Below are positions 9,018 to 15,820 of a stretch of DNA of 32,148 bases, one piece after another. Within the stretch, counting starts at the first letter, position 1; every line of letters begins with the position of its first letter. The position numbers and the translations under genes were made by a program. The notes under the pieces were generated by a model that saw only the letters and a list, made by a program, of their open reading frames with translations, was not told where the DNA came from and searched no databases. The stretch covers positions 1 to 32,148 of the forward strand of contig CACJIM010000009.1 of the NCBI GenBank assembly GCA_902593475.1, read 5' to 3'. Source of the DNA: an uncultured Candidatus Actinomarina sp. GTDB taxonomy: Bacteria; Actinomycetota; Acidimicrobiia; Actinomarinales; Actinomarinaceae.

Positions 9018-9378
9018 ATAAATAAATTACATAGGTTATATAAATATAAAGGACTTGCAGCAGAAATCTTAAGAAGTGTTGTTGGTTGCTCCAAATGTTT
9101 CTACCATATGGAAGTTTGTTTATCCATACATACAAATTTGCACCATATAAAAGAACTAGAAGAACAATCATTGCTAAAGCAGCTTCTTTTCTATATCTTG
9201 TAAGAAGTAAAAGCGGAAAAATGATTTCAAGTATGCCGGTAAATTGATGTACCACTCTAGGGAACGGAATAAAACTAGGAACTATTGCATCGTAAAATTG
9301 TGGATTTAAGAAATGATTCAATCCAGCTCCAACAAAGAAGAGAACATAAACGTAAATTAATACTTTTGTTATGTCCAC
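9007..9378 (-). CDS. DoxX-like four-helix membrane protein
   Basis: A 123-aa integral membrane protein with about four hydrophobic helices. The GAGLNHFLNPQFYDAIVPSFIP segment followed by a GILEII helix is typical of the DoxX/MauE-like superfamily. Members are often tied to thiol or quinone redox chemistry, but no precise role can be assigned here. It overlaps glpK by 10 nt upstream and the beta-glucosidase by 11 nt downstream, so the three are a single translationally linked unit. No cysteine pair is visible, which argues against a direct disulfide function. Confidence 0.75.
   Translation of the reverse strand: MDITKVLIYVYVLFFVGAGLNHFLNPQFYDAIVPSFIPFPRVVHQFTGILEIIFPLLLLTRYRKEAALAMIVLLVLLYGANLYVWINKLPYGRNIWSNQQHFLRFLLQVLYIYITYVIYLYDK
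9024..9029 (-). promoter_or_regulatory. -10 element TAATTT inside the preceding gene
   Basis: TAATTT-N6-ATG for the beta-glucosidase, embedded in the last codons of the DoxX-like gene. Confidence 0.35.
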
Positions 9379-10835
9379 TGTTTTGATTTATTAATAGCTT
9401 TATTCCATTTATTTAAATAGTGCTCTCGTTGTTTACTATCCATATTTGGATTCCAAGTTTTTGATTGTGAAATAAATGAATTCATATTTTCTAATGGAAG
9501 GCTATTGATAAAAAGATAGGAAGCAGCACCTGCACCTAAAGCGGTAATTTCATTAATTTTTTGTGAAATAACTTTTTTATCAAAAATATCAGCTTGAAAT
9601 TGCATGAGAAGATTATTAACAACCATCCCACCATCTACATTCACAGTATCGAATGTTGTTTCAATATCTTTCTCCATTGATTCAAGTAGCTCATTAGATT
9701 GATATGCTACTGACTCTAAAACAGCTCTTGCAATATGTGATTTATTTGAAAATCGAGATAATCCAACTAATACACCTCTAGCAGTCTCGTCCCAGTGTGG
9801 AGAAAACAAACCTGAAAATGCTGGCACAAAATATACATCACCATTGTCTTTTACACCCATAGAAAGGGGTTCAATTTCATCACTATTCTCAATAATATTT
9901 AAGTTGTCTCTAAGCCATTGAACTGCTGCACCTGCAATTGAAACAGATCCTTCTAATGCGTACTGAGGATCTTCACCGTCTTTTTGGTACGCAACAGTAC
10001 TAAGTAAACCATTGTTAGAATGTACAATATCATTTCCTGTATTTGTTAACGCAAAGCAACCAGTTCCATAAGTATTTTTAACATCACCTGAATTTATGCA
10101 GTTTTGACCAAATAGAGCAGCTTGTTGGTCTCCAAGTACAGAAGTTAATGGAACATTTTTTAATAAGTCAGAATTAGTTCCAAAATTATAAAGAGATGGT
10201 TTTATCTTTGGTAGTGAATTTTCTGGAATATCTAATGTCGTTAAAATGTCTTTCATCCATTTCAATGTTTTCAAATCCATCAACAAAGTTCTGCTTGCAT
10301 TTGTTACATCTGTTACGTGTTTTCCCGTAAGCTTAAAAAGCAACCAACTATCAATTGTTCCAAAGGATAAATCATTATCTTGACGTGCTTGTTTCACTTC
10401 GTCAACATTTCTCAATAACCACAAAATTTTAGATAATGAAAAATATGTAGCAACTGGTAATCCTGTCTTATTAAAAGATTCTTCTAATTCTGTTATTCCT
10501 TTAAGTTCATCGCAAATATTTTGTGTTCTAGTGTCCTGCCAGACTAATGCATTATGTAACGGCTCTGCTGTTGATGTTTTCCAAGCTAGTGTAGTTTCTC
10601 TTTGATTTGTAATACCAATGCTATCTAACTGGTCAATTGAAAATTCTTTATCTACTTCATTAATACAATTAAGAACTGATTCCCATATTTCATTAGGATC
10701 ATGCTCTACGGAGACCTCATCCGGAAGGTACTGGGTCAACTCTTGTTGGTGTTGCTTTATTATTGAACCAAATTCATCAAAAACTATAAATTTTGAACTT
10801 GTTGTTCCTTGATCAATAGCTCCGAAATATTTCAT
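9369..10835 (-). CDS. glpK: Glycerol kinase
   Basis: A 488-aa FGGY-family kinase that phosphorylates glycerol to sn-glycerol 3-phosphate in the cytoplasm. The phosphate-binding DQGTTSSKFIVFD is at residues 8-20. GITNQRETTLAW, NALVWQDTRT and NTYGTGCFALTNTG are glycerol-kinase-type substrate and ATP motifs, and a VDGGMVVNN block lies in the C-terminal domain. Length is normal. It is first in an overlapping trio with the DoxX-like and GH1 genes. No glpF or glpD is adjacent. TAAAAT lies 7 nt before the ATG. Confidence 0.93.
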   Translation of the reverse strand: MKYFGAIDQGTTSSKFIVFDEFGSIIKQHQQELTQYLPDEVSVEHDPNEIWESVLNCINEVDKEFSIDQLDSIGITNQRETTLAWKTSTAEPLHNALVWQDTRTQNICDELKGITELEESFNKTGLPVATYFSLSKILWLLRNVDEVKQARQDNDLSFGTIDSWLLFKLTGKHVTDVTNASRTLLMDLKTLKWMKDILTTLDIPENSLPKIKPSLYNFGTNSDLLKNVPLTSVLGDQQAALFGQNCINSGDVKNTYGTGCFALTNTGNDIVHSNNGLLSTVAYQKDGEDPQYALEGSVSIAGAAVQWLRDNLNIIENSDEIEPLSMGVKDNGDVYFVPAFSGLFSPHWDETARGVLVGLSRFSNKSHIARAVLESVAYQSNELLESMEKDIETTFDTVNVDGGMVVNNLLMQFQADIFDKKVISQKINEITALGAGAASYLFINSLPLENMNSFISQSKTWNPNMDSKQREHYLNKWNKAINKSKQWT

Positions 10836-10842
10836 AGCATTT

Positions 10843-10848
10843 ATTTTA
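10843..10848 (-). promoter_or_regulatory. -10 element TAAAAT before glpK
   Basis: TAAAAT-N7-ATG, which fits a leaderless glpK mRNA. The area is very AT-rich, so this one site alone is weak. Confidence 0.4.
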
Positions 10849-10882
10849 AATTTTTAAATTTAATTATGTCCAATAAAAGAAT

Positions 10883-11143
10883 TTATATTCCGTTTTGTGA
10901 ACCAAAAGGTCCAATAATTGTGCCCATGATAAATCCATAGGTGAATCCATAAAAGAAACCAATTTTAAGATATTTTATAGTCTCATTTCTAAATCGAAGC
11001 TTACCATCATCTTCGAATCGAAACTTATATCTATATTTGTCAGAGAAAGTGTGTCGAACGACTGGATAGAGATAAAATATAAATCCAACACCAATACCTG
11101 ATAAAATTCCCTCAATAAGTCTTGATAAAGCTTCTTCTAACAT
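10883..11143 (-). CDS. Small two-helix membrane protein, unknown
   Basis: An 86-aa protein I do not recognise. Two glycine-rich hydrophobic segments (about residues 11-28 and 62-80) flank a polar, basic middle with FRFEDDGKLRF. Both ends are intact. It is upstream of glpK on the same strand with a 47-nt gap, and divergent from the TauE-like permease. TAAATT lies 6 nt before the ATG, supporting the start. The role is unknown. Confidence 0.65.
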   Translation of the reverse strand: MLEEALSRLIEGILSGIGVGFIFYLYPVVRHTFSDKYRYKFRFEDDGKLRFRNETIKYLKIGFFYGFTYGFIMGTIIGPFGSQNGI

Positions 11144-11149
11144 TCTTTC

Positions 11150-11155
11150 AATTTA
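11150..11155 (-). promoter_or_regulatory. -10 element TAAATT, leaderless start
   Basis: TAAATT-N6-ATG for the 86-aa membrane protein, in the 54-bp divergent gap. Confidence 0.45.
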
Positions 11156-11197
11156 GTGACGTTCTTAAATTATCGAGATACAATAAGGTGACTTATT

Positions 11198-11950
11198 ATG
11201 GACTATCTTTACGACGATACAACAGTTTATATAATTTTATTTATTGTTGCCTTTTTTGCTTCTTTAATTGATTCAATCGCAGGAGGTGGAGGGTTATTGA
11301 CGACTCCATCAATGCTCCTTGTTGGAATGCCGCCTCTAAACGTTTTAGCTACTAATAAATTTCAATCATGCTTTGGCACGTTTACATCGACTTTTAATTA
11401 TTACAAAAATGGTTTATTGGTAGAAAAGAAAAGAGTGATGTATTTTGTACTAGCATTCATTGGATCTTCAATAGGTACCTTGTTAGTAAGCAGAATTTCA
11501 AATGAAACTTTAGAATCTGTAATACCTATTTTATTAATTAGTGCTGCAATATTCTTTATCACAAACAAAGGCCCATCAGGAGTGAAACAAAATGAGAAAT
11601 TGCTTATCATTTTCAATTTAGTTGTATTTGCGATTGGATTTTATGATGGTTTTTTTGGTCCAGGTACAGGTTCCTTTTTTGTTTTATCTTTCATCATTAT
11701 TAAAGGAGCAAATATTATGCAAGCAACAGCAATAACAAAGCTTTTAAATTTTGCATCTAATTTTGCTGCATTTATTATTTTTGGATTTCAAGGATATGTA
11801 CTTTGGTACCTTGGTTTAACTATGGCTGTTGCTCAAATCGCAGGTGCTTATACCGGATCTAGATTTGCAATAAAAAACGGTGAAAAAGTTGTTAGACCAG
11901 TACTAGTTGTTGTCTCAATACTTTTGTCTTTAAGAATCCTCCTAGGATAA
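11198..11950 (+). CDS. TauE/SafE-family membrane permease
   Basis: A 250-aa inner-membrane protein of the TauE/SafE (UPF0721, YfcA-like) family, with about seven to eight helices arranged as two related halves. The first half has SLIDSIAGGGGLLTTPSMLL and LATNKFQSCFGTFTST. The second has GFYDGFFGPGTGSFF and ATAITKLLNFASN. These paired Gly/Pro-rich and TNK/TKL blocks are diagnostic. Some relatives export sulfite or sulfoacetate, or move organosulfur compounds. The substrate here is unknown. The start has AAGGTGA upstream, so it may use a Shine-Dalgarno. The gene ends against the cspA terminator. Confidence 0.88.
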   Translation: MDYLYDDTTVYIILFIVAFFASLIDSIAGGGGLLTTPSMLLVGMPPLNVLATNKFQSCFGTFTSTFNYYKNGLLVEKKRVMYFVLAFIGSSIGTLLVSRISNETLESVIPILLISAAIFFITNKGPSGVKQNEKLLIIFNLVVFAIGFYDGFFGPGTGSFFVLSFIIIKGANIMQATAITKLLNFASNFAAFIIFGFQGYVLWYLGLTMAVAQIAGAYTGSRFAIKNGEKVVRPVLVVVSILLSLRILLG

Positions 11951-11976
11951 AAAAAACCGGCAGACTAGCTACCGGT
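11949..11976 (-). terminator. Rho-independent terminator of the cold-shock gene
   Basis: On the minus strand ACCGG and CCGGT form a stem (extendable by T-G and AG/CT pairs) followed by about eight T residues. It lies 23 nt after the cspA stop and touches the convergent permease gene's stop. Confidence 0.85.
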
Positions 11977-11998
11977 CGTAAAACATGTTTAACTTTAT

Positions 11999-12196
11999 CT
12001 ATTTAAGATTCTCAGCTGATGTTTTTCCATTATTTTCTACTAAGTCGTACTCTACTTCTTGACCTTCATCAAGATCTTGCATACCTGCACTTTTAACAGC
12101 TGAGATATGTACGAATACATCATTATCTCCCTCTTCAGGTTCGATAAATCCATATCCTTTAGTGGAGTTAAACCATTTAACTTTGCCTTTCGGCAT
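11999..12196 (-). CDS. cspA: Cold-shock-domain RNA chaperone
   Basis: A 65-aa CspA-type protein with RNP1 KGYGFI and RNP2 VFVHIS, starting [10 protein letters not shown]. It binds single-stranded RNA or DNA and melts secondary structure. The ORF track starts six codons earlier, but AAGGAG lies 5 nt before the ATG at 12196 and inside those extra codons, so 12196 is the start. It has its own promoter, a 5'-terminal hairpin and a strong terminator, so the gene is a monocistronic unit. The gene symbol is used in the generic sense; the paralogue cannot be fixed. Confidence 0.93.
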   Translation of the reverse strand: MPKGKVKWFNSTKGYGFIEPEEGDNDVFVHISAVKSAGMQDLDEGQEVEYDLVENNGKTSAENLK

Positions 12197-12200
12197 ATTT

Positions 12201-12206
12201 CTCCTT
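12201..12206 (-). promoter_or_regulatory. Shine-Dalgarno AAGGAG of cspA
   Basis: AAGGAG, 4 nt of spacer after adding A, before ATG 12196. It fixes the start. Confidence 0.8.
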
Positions 12207-12216
12207 AATTTCATTG

Positions 12217-12232
12217 TGTCTTGTAAAAGACA
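12217..12232 (-). promoter_or_regulatory. 5'-leader hairpin of cspA mRNA
   Basis: TGTCTT-TTAC-AAGACA is a perfect 6-bp stem with a 4-nt loop. If TATAGT at 12238-12243 is the -10, transcription starts at about 12231, so this hairpin forms the very 5' end of the mRNA, just before the Shine-Dalgarno region. Confidence 0.5.
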
Positions 12233-12237
12233 TATTA

Positions 12238-12243
12238 ACTATA
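12238..12243 (-). promoter_or_regulatory. -10 element TATAGT of cspA
   Basis: TATAGT preceded directly by TG. It gives a leader of about 35 nt carrying a hairpin and a Shine-Dalgarno, unlike the leaderless genes nearby. Confidence 0.45.
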
Positions 12244-12363
12244 CAGATACTGCGATTTATATTTTTAATTTAAAGTAAATTTATTGCTTGCGTATAACTT
12301 CTCCGAACGTTTATATTTACCAAAGAGTTGTTTTAAGAATTTAATATTAAATAGTGAAGTTTA

Positions 12364-12369
12364 TAAAAT
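12364..12369 (+). promoter_or_regulatory. -10 element TAAAAT, leaderless start of a micro-gene
   Basis: TAAAAT-N6-ATG ahead of the ATG at 12376. Confidence 0.4.
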
Positions 12370-12375
12370 ATTTTT

Positions 12376-12495
12376 ATGAAAGCGAATAAACTCTTTATAG
12401 GTTCAATTATTGTTGTAATTATCTGTTTCTTAATCTATATTTCTTTTGCATTAATTTCAATACCATTTGTATTACTTTTTTCTCTATTTACCTAA
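12376..12495 (+). CDS. 39-aa single-helix membrane micro-protein
   Basis: Not in the ORF track. It encodes a 39-aa peptide beginning MKANKLFIGS followed by one long hydrophobic stretch rich in Ile, Leu and Phe that runs nearly to the end. It has a basic N-terminus, so it would sit in the membrane with its N-terminus inside. No family is recognised. Support comes from the correctly spaced -10 element and an orderly end 3 nt before the convergent neighbour's stop. It could still be a chance ORF in AT-rich DNA. Confidence 0.4.
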   Translation: MKANKLFIGSIIVVIICFLIYISFALISIPFVLLFSLFT

Positions 12496-12498
12496 AAA

Positions 12499-12663
12499 TT
12501 ATTTATTTTTTTTATACACAAAAAACCATAAACGAATTCCAAGATACGAAAATATAACAGCAAGAATTACTTGAGTTGGAGTGTAGGTGGAGCGAAATAA
12601 GTGAAATGCTGGCCAAACTAATGCTAAAAGACCAAGTAAACCAAAATCTTTTTTATTTTTCAT
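12499..12663 (-). CDS. 54-aa small membrane protein
   Basis: Missed by the ORF track because of length. The peptide starts MKNKKDFGLLGLLALVWPAF, has two hydrophobic segments (about residues 7-21 and 31-50) with HLFRSTYTPTQ between them, and ends in KKNK. Trp and charged residues sit at the expected membrane borders, which makes it look genuinely coding. It starts 11 nt after the beta-lactamase-like gene on the same strand and probably shares its transcript. Function unknown. Confidence 0.6.
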   Translation of the reverse strand: MKNKKDFGLLGLLALVWPAFHLFRSTYTPTQVILAVIFSYLGIRLWFFVYKKNK

Positions 12664-12674
12664 TCTTTGTTTAA

Positions 12675-13880
12675 TTAATTTCCCTGTAAAGCACTATAGC
12701 AAGCATTAATTAAGTTTTGACATCTCTCACTAATTAAATACTCTCCCCCTAATTTATTAACCATATAGCCAAAAGATATTTTGCAATCAGGATCGGCAAA
12801 TGTAGCACTACTGCCTCCAAATCCAACATGGCCAAAAGCATTTTGGCCAATGATAAACGAACCACCTTCTCCTTGAAATTTGTTTCGATTGTCCATGTGT
12901 AACATGAATCCTTCAGAAAAACTTGTTGGTAACATTAACATTTTGTCTATACCTGGGACAGAATGTAACTGACTGAGCCTTTGTACTCTATCTTTAGAAA
13001 GAAGCTTACCGTTGTTTTGTGCAAGAGGTGTAAGCATTCCAGCTAATGAACGAGCATTTGTTATTCCACCTACACCACCTATTTCAGCTTTATAAGTTTC
13101 GACAGCATTGTAATCATATCCACCAGTATTAGTTAGTGACAATCTTTGCATCGACTCAGGGTCTGTTCTAAAAGCTTCTGCAAAACCGCTTGGTTTATCA
13201 GATGGAGAGGAAGTAAATGGTGTTACTTTAGCTACTCTATCAATTTCATTCTGAGGTAAACCGATCCAATATTCTAAGTTATATGGCTTACTAACTTCAT
13301 CTTGAAAGTAATTTCCTAAAGATTTTCCTGTAATTCTTCTAATTAATTCTCCTATTAACCAACCAGTTGTCATCATGTGATAACCAGTTTCATCTCCAGG
13401 ATTCCAGAATGGTTTTTCATTTTCAAGTAAACCTACCATGTATTCCCAGTCATAAAAACCCCCCTCTTGAACAGGTGTTTTAAAAGCAGGTAATCCGGAT
13501 GTGTGATTTAAAATCATACCTACGGTTGTTTCTTCTTTTCCATTTCTCCCATACTCGGGCCAATATTTAACAACTTTTTCTTCAGGGTGTAATTCTTCTC
13601 TATCAATTAACAAATGAGCACATAGTGCAAGTGCTGCTTTAGTACTAGAAAAGGCAACTGATAATGTGTCCTCATTCCACTGTTCTGTTCTCTGCTCGGT
13701 AGTGTATCCACCCCAAACATCTACTGTTATTTCACCATCAACAACAACACAGAGTGAAGAACCTATTTCATTGTATTTATCAAAATTTTCAGCAAATACT
13801 TCTACTACCTCTTGGAAGTCTTCATGGCACTTTCCATTTATTTGTACCGAAGATTTATATTGAACTTCGACCTGTTTCAT
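12675..13880 (-). CDS. Serine beta-lactamase-like hydrolase or esterase
   Basis: A 401-aa protein of the class C beta-lactamase/esterase (PF00144) family. The nucleophile motif SxxK is SSTK in VAFSSTKAALAL, about residue 82. A Tyr in GYHMMTTGWL (about 170) fits the YxN position, and HVGFGGS near the C-terminus is the HxG-type third motif. The Trp-rich N-terminal segment DVWGGY is common in the EstB-like esterase branch. No signal peptide is seen, so a cytoplasmic esterase or amidase role is more likely than antibiotic resistance. TAGGAT lies 6 nt before the ATG, and two inverted repeats lie upstream in the divergent gap. Confidence 0.88.
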   Translation of the reverse strand: MKQVEVQYKSSVQINGKCHEDFQEVVEVFAENFDKYNEIGSSLCVVVDGEITVDVWGGYTTEQRTEQWNEDTLSVAFSSTKAALALCAHLLIDREELHPEEKVVKYWPEYGRNGKEETTVGMILNHTSGLPAFKTPVQEGGFYDWEYMVGLLENEKPFWNPGDETGYHMMTTGWLIGELIRRITGKSLGNYFQDEVSKPYNLEYWIGLPQNEIDRVAKVTPFTSSPSDKPSGFAEAFRTDPESMQRLSLTNTGGYDYNAVETYKAEIGGVGGITNARSLAGMLTPLAQNNGKLLSKDRVQRLSQLHSVPGIDKMLMLPTSFSEGFMLHMDNRNKFQGEGGSFIIGQNAFGHVGFGGSSATFADPDCKISFGYMVNKLGGEYLISERCQNLINACYSALQGN

Positions 13881-13886
13881 AATTTT

Positions 13887-13892
13887 ATCCTA
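13887..13892 (-). promoter_or_regulatory. -10 element TAGGAT, leaderless start
   Basis: TAGGAT-N6-ATG for the beta-lactamase-like gene. An inverted repeat begins immediately upstream of it. Confidence 0.45.
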
Positions 13893-13907
13893 CTGGTCAA
13901 ATACCAG
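13893..13907. promoter_or_regulatory. Inverted repeat CTGGT-N5-ACCAG, possible operator
   Basis: A perfect 5-bp arm repeat abutting the -10 of the minus-strand gene, in the position expected for repressor binding. Confidence 0.4.
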
Positions 13908-13934
13908 ATTTTCTTCAATTGAAACTATCACTTC

Positions 13935-13948
13935 TTCCTTGTAAGGAA
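13935..13948. promoter_or_regulatory. Palindrome TTCCTTGTAAGGAA, possible operator
   Basis: A 14-bp palindrome with 6-bp arms in the middle of the 122-bp divergent gap. It is placed to affect both flanking genes. Confidence 0.4.
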
Positions 13949-13970
13949 AGCGCTCATGGAACATTATTAT

Positions 13971-13976
13971 TAATAT
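13971..13976 (+). promoter_or_regulatory. -10 element TAATAT with short leader
   Basis: TAATAT about 26 nt before the ATG at 14003. The leader would carry AAAGGAG at 13991-13997, a Shine-Dalgarno 5 nt from the ATG. Confidence 0.4.
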
Positions 13977-14002
13977 AAATAAAGTAATTAAAAGGAGACA
14001 AA

Positions 14003-14377
14003 ATGGATTTACATAAAAACAGTGGGTCACTGAGAGTTATTATTGATGTTAGCTATACATCAGCAGATGAATTTATAGATTTTATCGAAAATGAGCAATG
14101 TCAATTTATTGAAAGCTTGGGCGTAGATGGTCTTAAGAAGTTTGAATGGTACGTAAATGAGGAAACAAATACAGCAACATTGATTGAAGAGTTTGACGAT
14201 GCTGAGAGTTTTAAAGAAATAGCTACCAAAGCAATAGGAACCCCCGTTAATTTAAAATTTCGTGAAATTACAACATTTGAAAATATGACAATTTTAGGTG
14301 ATGTATCAGACGAGATGAAAGAAAACTTAGCTGCTATGGGTCCAAAGTTTAGAACTTATAAAGCTGGGTTAAATTAA
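14003..14377 (+). CDS. Hypothetical protein, possible dimeric alpha/beta-barrel fold
   Basis: A 124-aa soluble protein that I do not recognise with certainty. The layout is beta (SLRVIIDVSY), helix, KKFEWYVNEETNTATLIEEFDD, helix (AESFKEIATKAIG), then further strands. It resembles the ferredoxin-like domains of antibiotic-biosynthesis-monooxygenase or dabb-type proteins, but no catalytic motif can be named. It has a clear Shine-Dalgarno, AAAGGAG, suggesting efficient translation. It is followed 11 nt later by another hypothetical gene on the same strand. Confidence 0.7.
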   Translation: MDLHKNSGSLRVIIDVSYTSADEFIDFIENEQCQFIESLGVDGLKKFEWYVNEETNTATLIEEFDDAESFKEIATKAIGTPVNLKFREITTFENMTILGDVSDEMKENLAAMGPKFRTYKAGLN

Positions 14378-14388
14378 AAAGGTAATAC

Positions 14389-14799
14389 ATGGAACCTAAA
14401 AAAAATAGGTCTATAGGTCTCATAATTAGAAGATTTTTTGCAATCTTTATTATTTTTTCAACTGCTTCAGGTATCGTTGCTCAGATAGAAACAGGAACAT
14501 TTACTAATGAGACATTCGGAAGCGCATTTGTCAGTTTGTTGATAGCATATTATCTTGCCCGCTCCCCTAGAAATAAAACACAAAGTTCAAGTGTTGGTGT
14601 CGAAAGTATGAACGATGAGTTTGATGATGAAGTTGATATGGAAGAATTGCTTGAAGAATTTGAAGAGTCACTGGAAAAAATGGAATCCGATGAAATCCAG
14701 ACAAACTATAAACCAGATAGGGTTAATAAAAGCAATCCAGTTAAAGACAACCAAAGTATTTTATCAAGAATCTTCCAAGGTAGAACTGATAGATACTAG
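14389..14799 (+). CDS. Hypothetical membrane protein with acidic tail
   Basis: A 136-aa protein, no family recognised. Basic MEPKKNRS start, then two hydrophobic helices (about residues 9-30 and 40-58). A strongly acidic segment rich in EE, DD and Leu (about 75-105) probably forms a helix on the cytoplasmic face, and the tail is basic. It lies 11 nt after the 14003 gene and is probably co-transcribed with it. It ends 22 nt before the convergent cytochrome gene, without a recognisable terminator. Confidence 0.65.
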   Translation: MEPKKNRSIGLIIRRFFAIFIIFSTASGIVAQIETGTFTNETFGSAFVSLLIAYYLARSPRNKTQSSSVGVESMNDEFDDEVDMEELLEEFEESLEKMESDEIQTNYKPDRVNKSNPVKDNQSILSRIFQGRTDRY

Positions 14800-14821
14800 C
14801 GTAAACAATCTAGTAATAGAT

Positions 14822-15388
14822 CTATTTTACAAATCGCTCTTCAATTTCATCATAAATTTTATTTTCTATATTTTCTAAAGATGAAACAAGTTTTGTATTC
14901 TTTTTTGTTCTCTCTTGCCAAACTGGAACCATTGCGTTCCAAACTCCTTCTCCTTTGTACCGTGAATAGAGGGAGGCAGCAACATGTATACCAATAGTTA
15001 TATAACTAAGAAAAGCAGATAATTCATGGAGAGCAATAGCTATCGCCATGCCTGGAAGACCTGCATTTAAGATACCGGCTATTAATAATCCTGTAGTAGG
15101 CAACATTATCAAACTAAAGTAGACAAGCCTATGTGTTGCTTTAGCGATAAATAAATGCCCTTTATGCATTTCTTGGTGAGCACCAAGCAATGTTTTTGCA
15201 TCTTTCATGTAGAAAAAACGAAGCATAACGATTATCAAAAATATTACAGCAAACAGTATTTCAAAATTTAGTAGAGAAGCATCTTCTAGTTCCTCTAGAT
15301 CTTCAACTTGTTTGAATATTCCGTACGCATAAAGGATAGAGAATGTCCAGTGTATGGTTTTAGCTAAAAGTGTATGCGAATTTTCCAT
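14822..15388 (-). CDS. Cytochrome b561-type membrane protein
   Basis: A 188-aa integral membrane protein of the prokaryotic cytochrome b561 (YceJ/CybB) family, with four helices. Candidate haem-ligand histidines are in KTIHWTFS (helix 1), ATHRLVYF (about residue 87), ALHELSAF and IGIHVAASLYSRY (helix 4). The spacing is the family pattern for two b haems. It moves electrons between quinol and a periplasmic partner, or takes electrons from superoxide as shown for E. coli CybB. The partner here is unknown. TATTAT lies 7 nt before the ATG. Confidence 0.85.
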   Translation of the reverse strand: MENSHTLLAKTIHWTFSILYAYGIFKQVEDLEELEDASLLNFEILFAVIFLIIVMLRFFYMKDAKTLLGAHQEMHKGHLFIAKATHRLVYFSLIMLPTTGLLIAGILNAGLPGMAIAIALHELSAFLSYITIGIHVAASLYSRYKGEGVWNAMVPVWQERTKKNTKLVSSLENIENKIYDEIEERFVK

Positions 15389-15395
15389 TTAATAA

Positions 15396-15401
15396 ATAAT
15401 A
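15396..15401 (-). promoter_or_regulatory. -10 element TATTAT of the cytochrome b561 gene
   Basis: TATTAT-N7-ATG, with TG directly before the hexamer. Confidence 0.45.
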
Positions 15402-15439
15402 CAATTTAATAATTAAATTTTAAATATTTTTTTAGAAAG

Positions 15440-15473
15440 ATAAGAGGGTTCCCATCCTTGAGAAACCCCTTAT
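15440..15473. other. Hairpin-forming inverted repeat
   Basis: ATAAG-a-GGGTT pairs with AACCC-CTTAT: ten base pairs, one bulged A and a 13-nt loop. No T-run follows. It lies in the 153-bp divergent gap, upstream of the MGMT promoter. It may be a short RNA structure or a protein site. Confidence 0.4.
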
Positions 15474-15480
15474 CCAAATT

Positions 15481-15510
15481 AGCTATTTAAATTCCTCAAA
15501 ATAGATAGCT
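15481..15510. other. Inverted repeat AGCTAT ... ATAGCT
   Basis: 6-bp arms with an 18-nt centre, directly after the previous hairpin and 19 nt before the -10 of the MGMT gene. An activator or repressor site is possible. Confidence 0.3.
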
Positions 15511-15529
15511 GTTTAAAGCCTAATTATTA

Positions 15530-15535
15530 TAGAAT
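15530..15535 (+). promoter_or_regulatory. -10 element TAGAAT, leaderless start of the MGMT gene
   Basis: TAGAAT-N6-ATG, placing +1 on the A of the ATG. It argues that the one-domain protein is the real, complete product. Confidence 0.55.
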
Positions 15536-15541
15536 CGAGTC

Positions 15542-15820
15542 ATGAAAAATTTACCACTAAAAGGAACAGAGTTTCAAATAAAAGTTTGGAAAGAAATTTC
15601 AAAAATTCCTTACGGTGAAACTAGAACATATAAAGATCTGGCTATTGCAATAGGAAAACCCGATAGCGCAAGAGCAGTTGCTAACGCCTGTGGTAAAAAC
15701 CCATATCCTCTAACTATTCCATGTCATAGAGTTATTCGTACAGATGGGAAACTAGGTGGATACAGTGGCAAAGGAGGAATAAAAACTAAAAAGAAATTAC
15801 TTAAACAAGAACAAAAATAA
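15542..15820 (+). CDS. One-domain O6-methylguanine-DNA methyltransferase
   Basis: A 92-aa protein matching only the C-terminal DNA-binding and active-site domain of Ogt/MGMT proteins. FQIKVWKEISKIPYGETRTYKDLA is the helix-turn-helix entry. ARAVANACGKNP holds the Arg finger region, and PCHRV contains the methyl-acceptor Cys. Typical Ogt proteins are about 150-170 aa with an N-terminal ribonuclease-like domain, absent here. Alkyltransferase-like proteins are this short but have Trp in place of the Cys, so this keeps catalytic potential in a minimal form. A leaderless promoter at its ATG shows that it is not simply truncated by a wrong start. It would reverse O6-alkylguanine. Confidence 0.85.
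   Translation: MKNLPLKGTEFQIKVWKEISKIPYGETRTYKDLAIAIGKPDSARAVANACGKNPYPLTIPCHRVIRTDGKLGGYSGKGGIKTKKKLLKQEQK

Noticed and set aside
14615-14878. 87-aa ORF overlapping the 14389 gene
   Set aside because: Out-of-frame shadow that runs into the convergent cytochrome gene.
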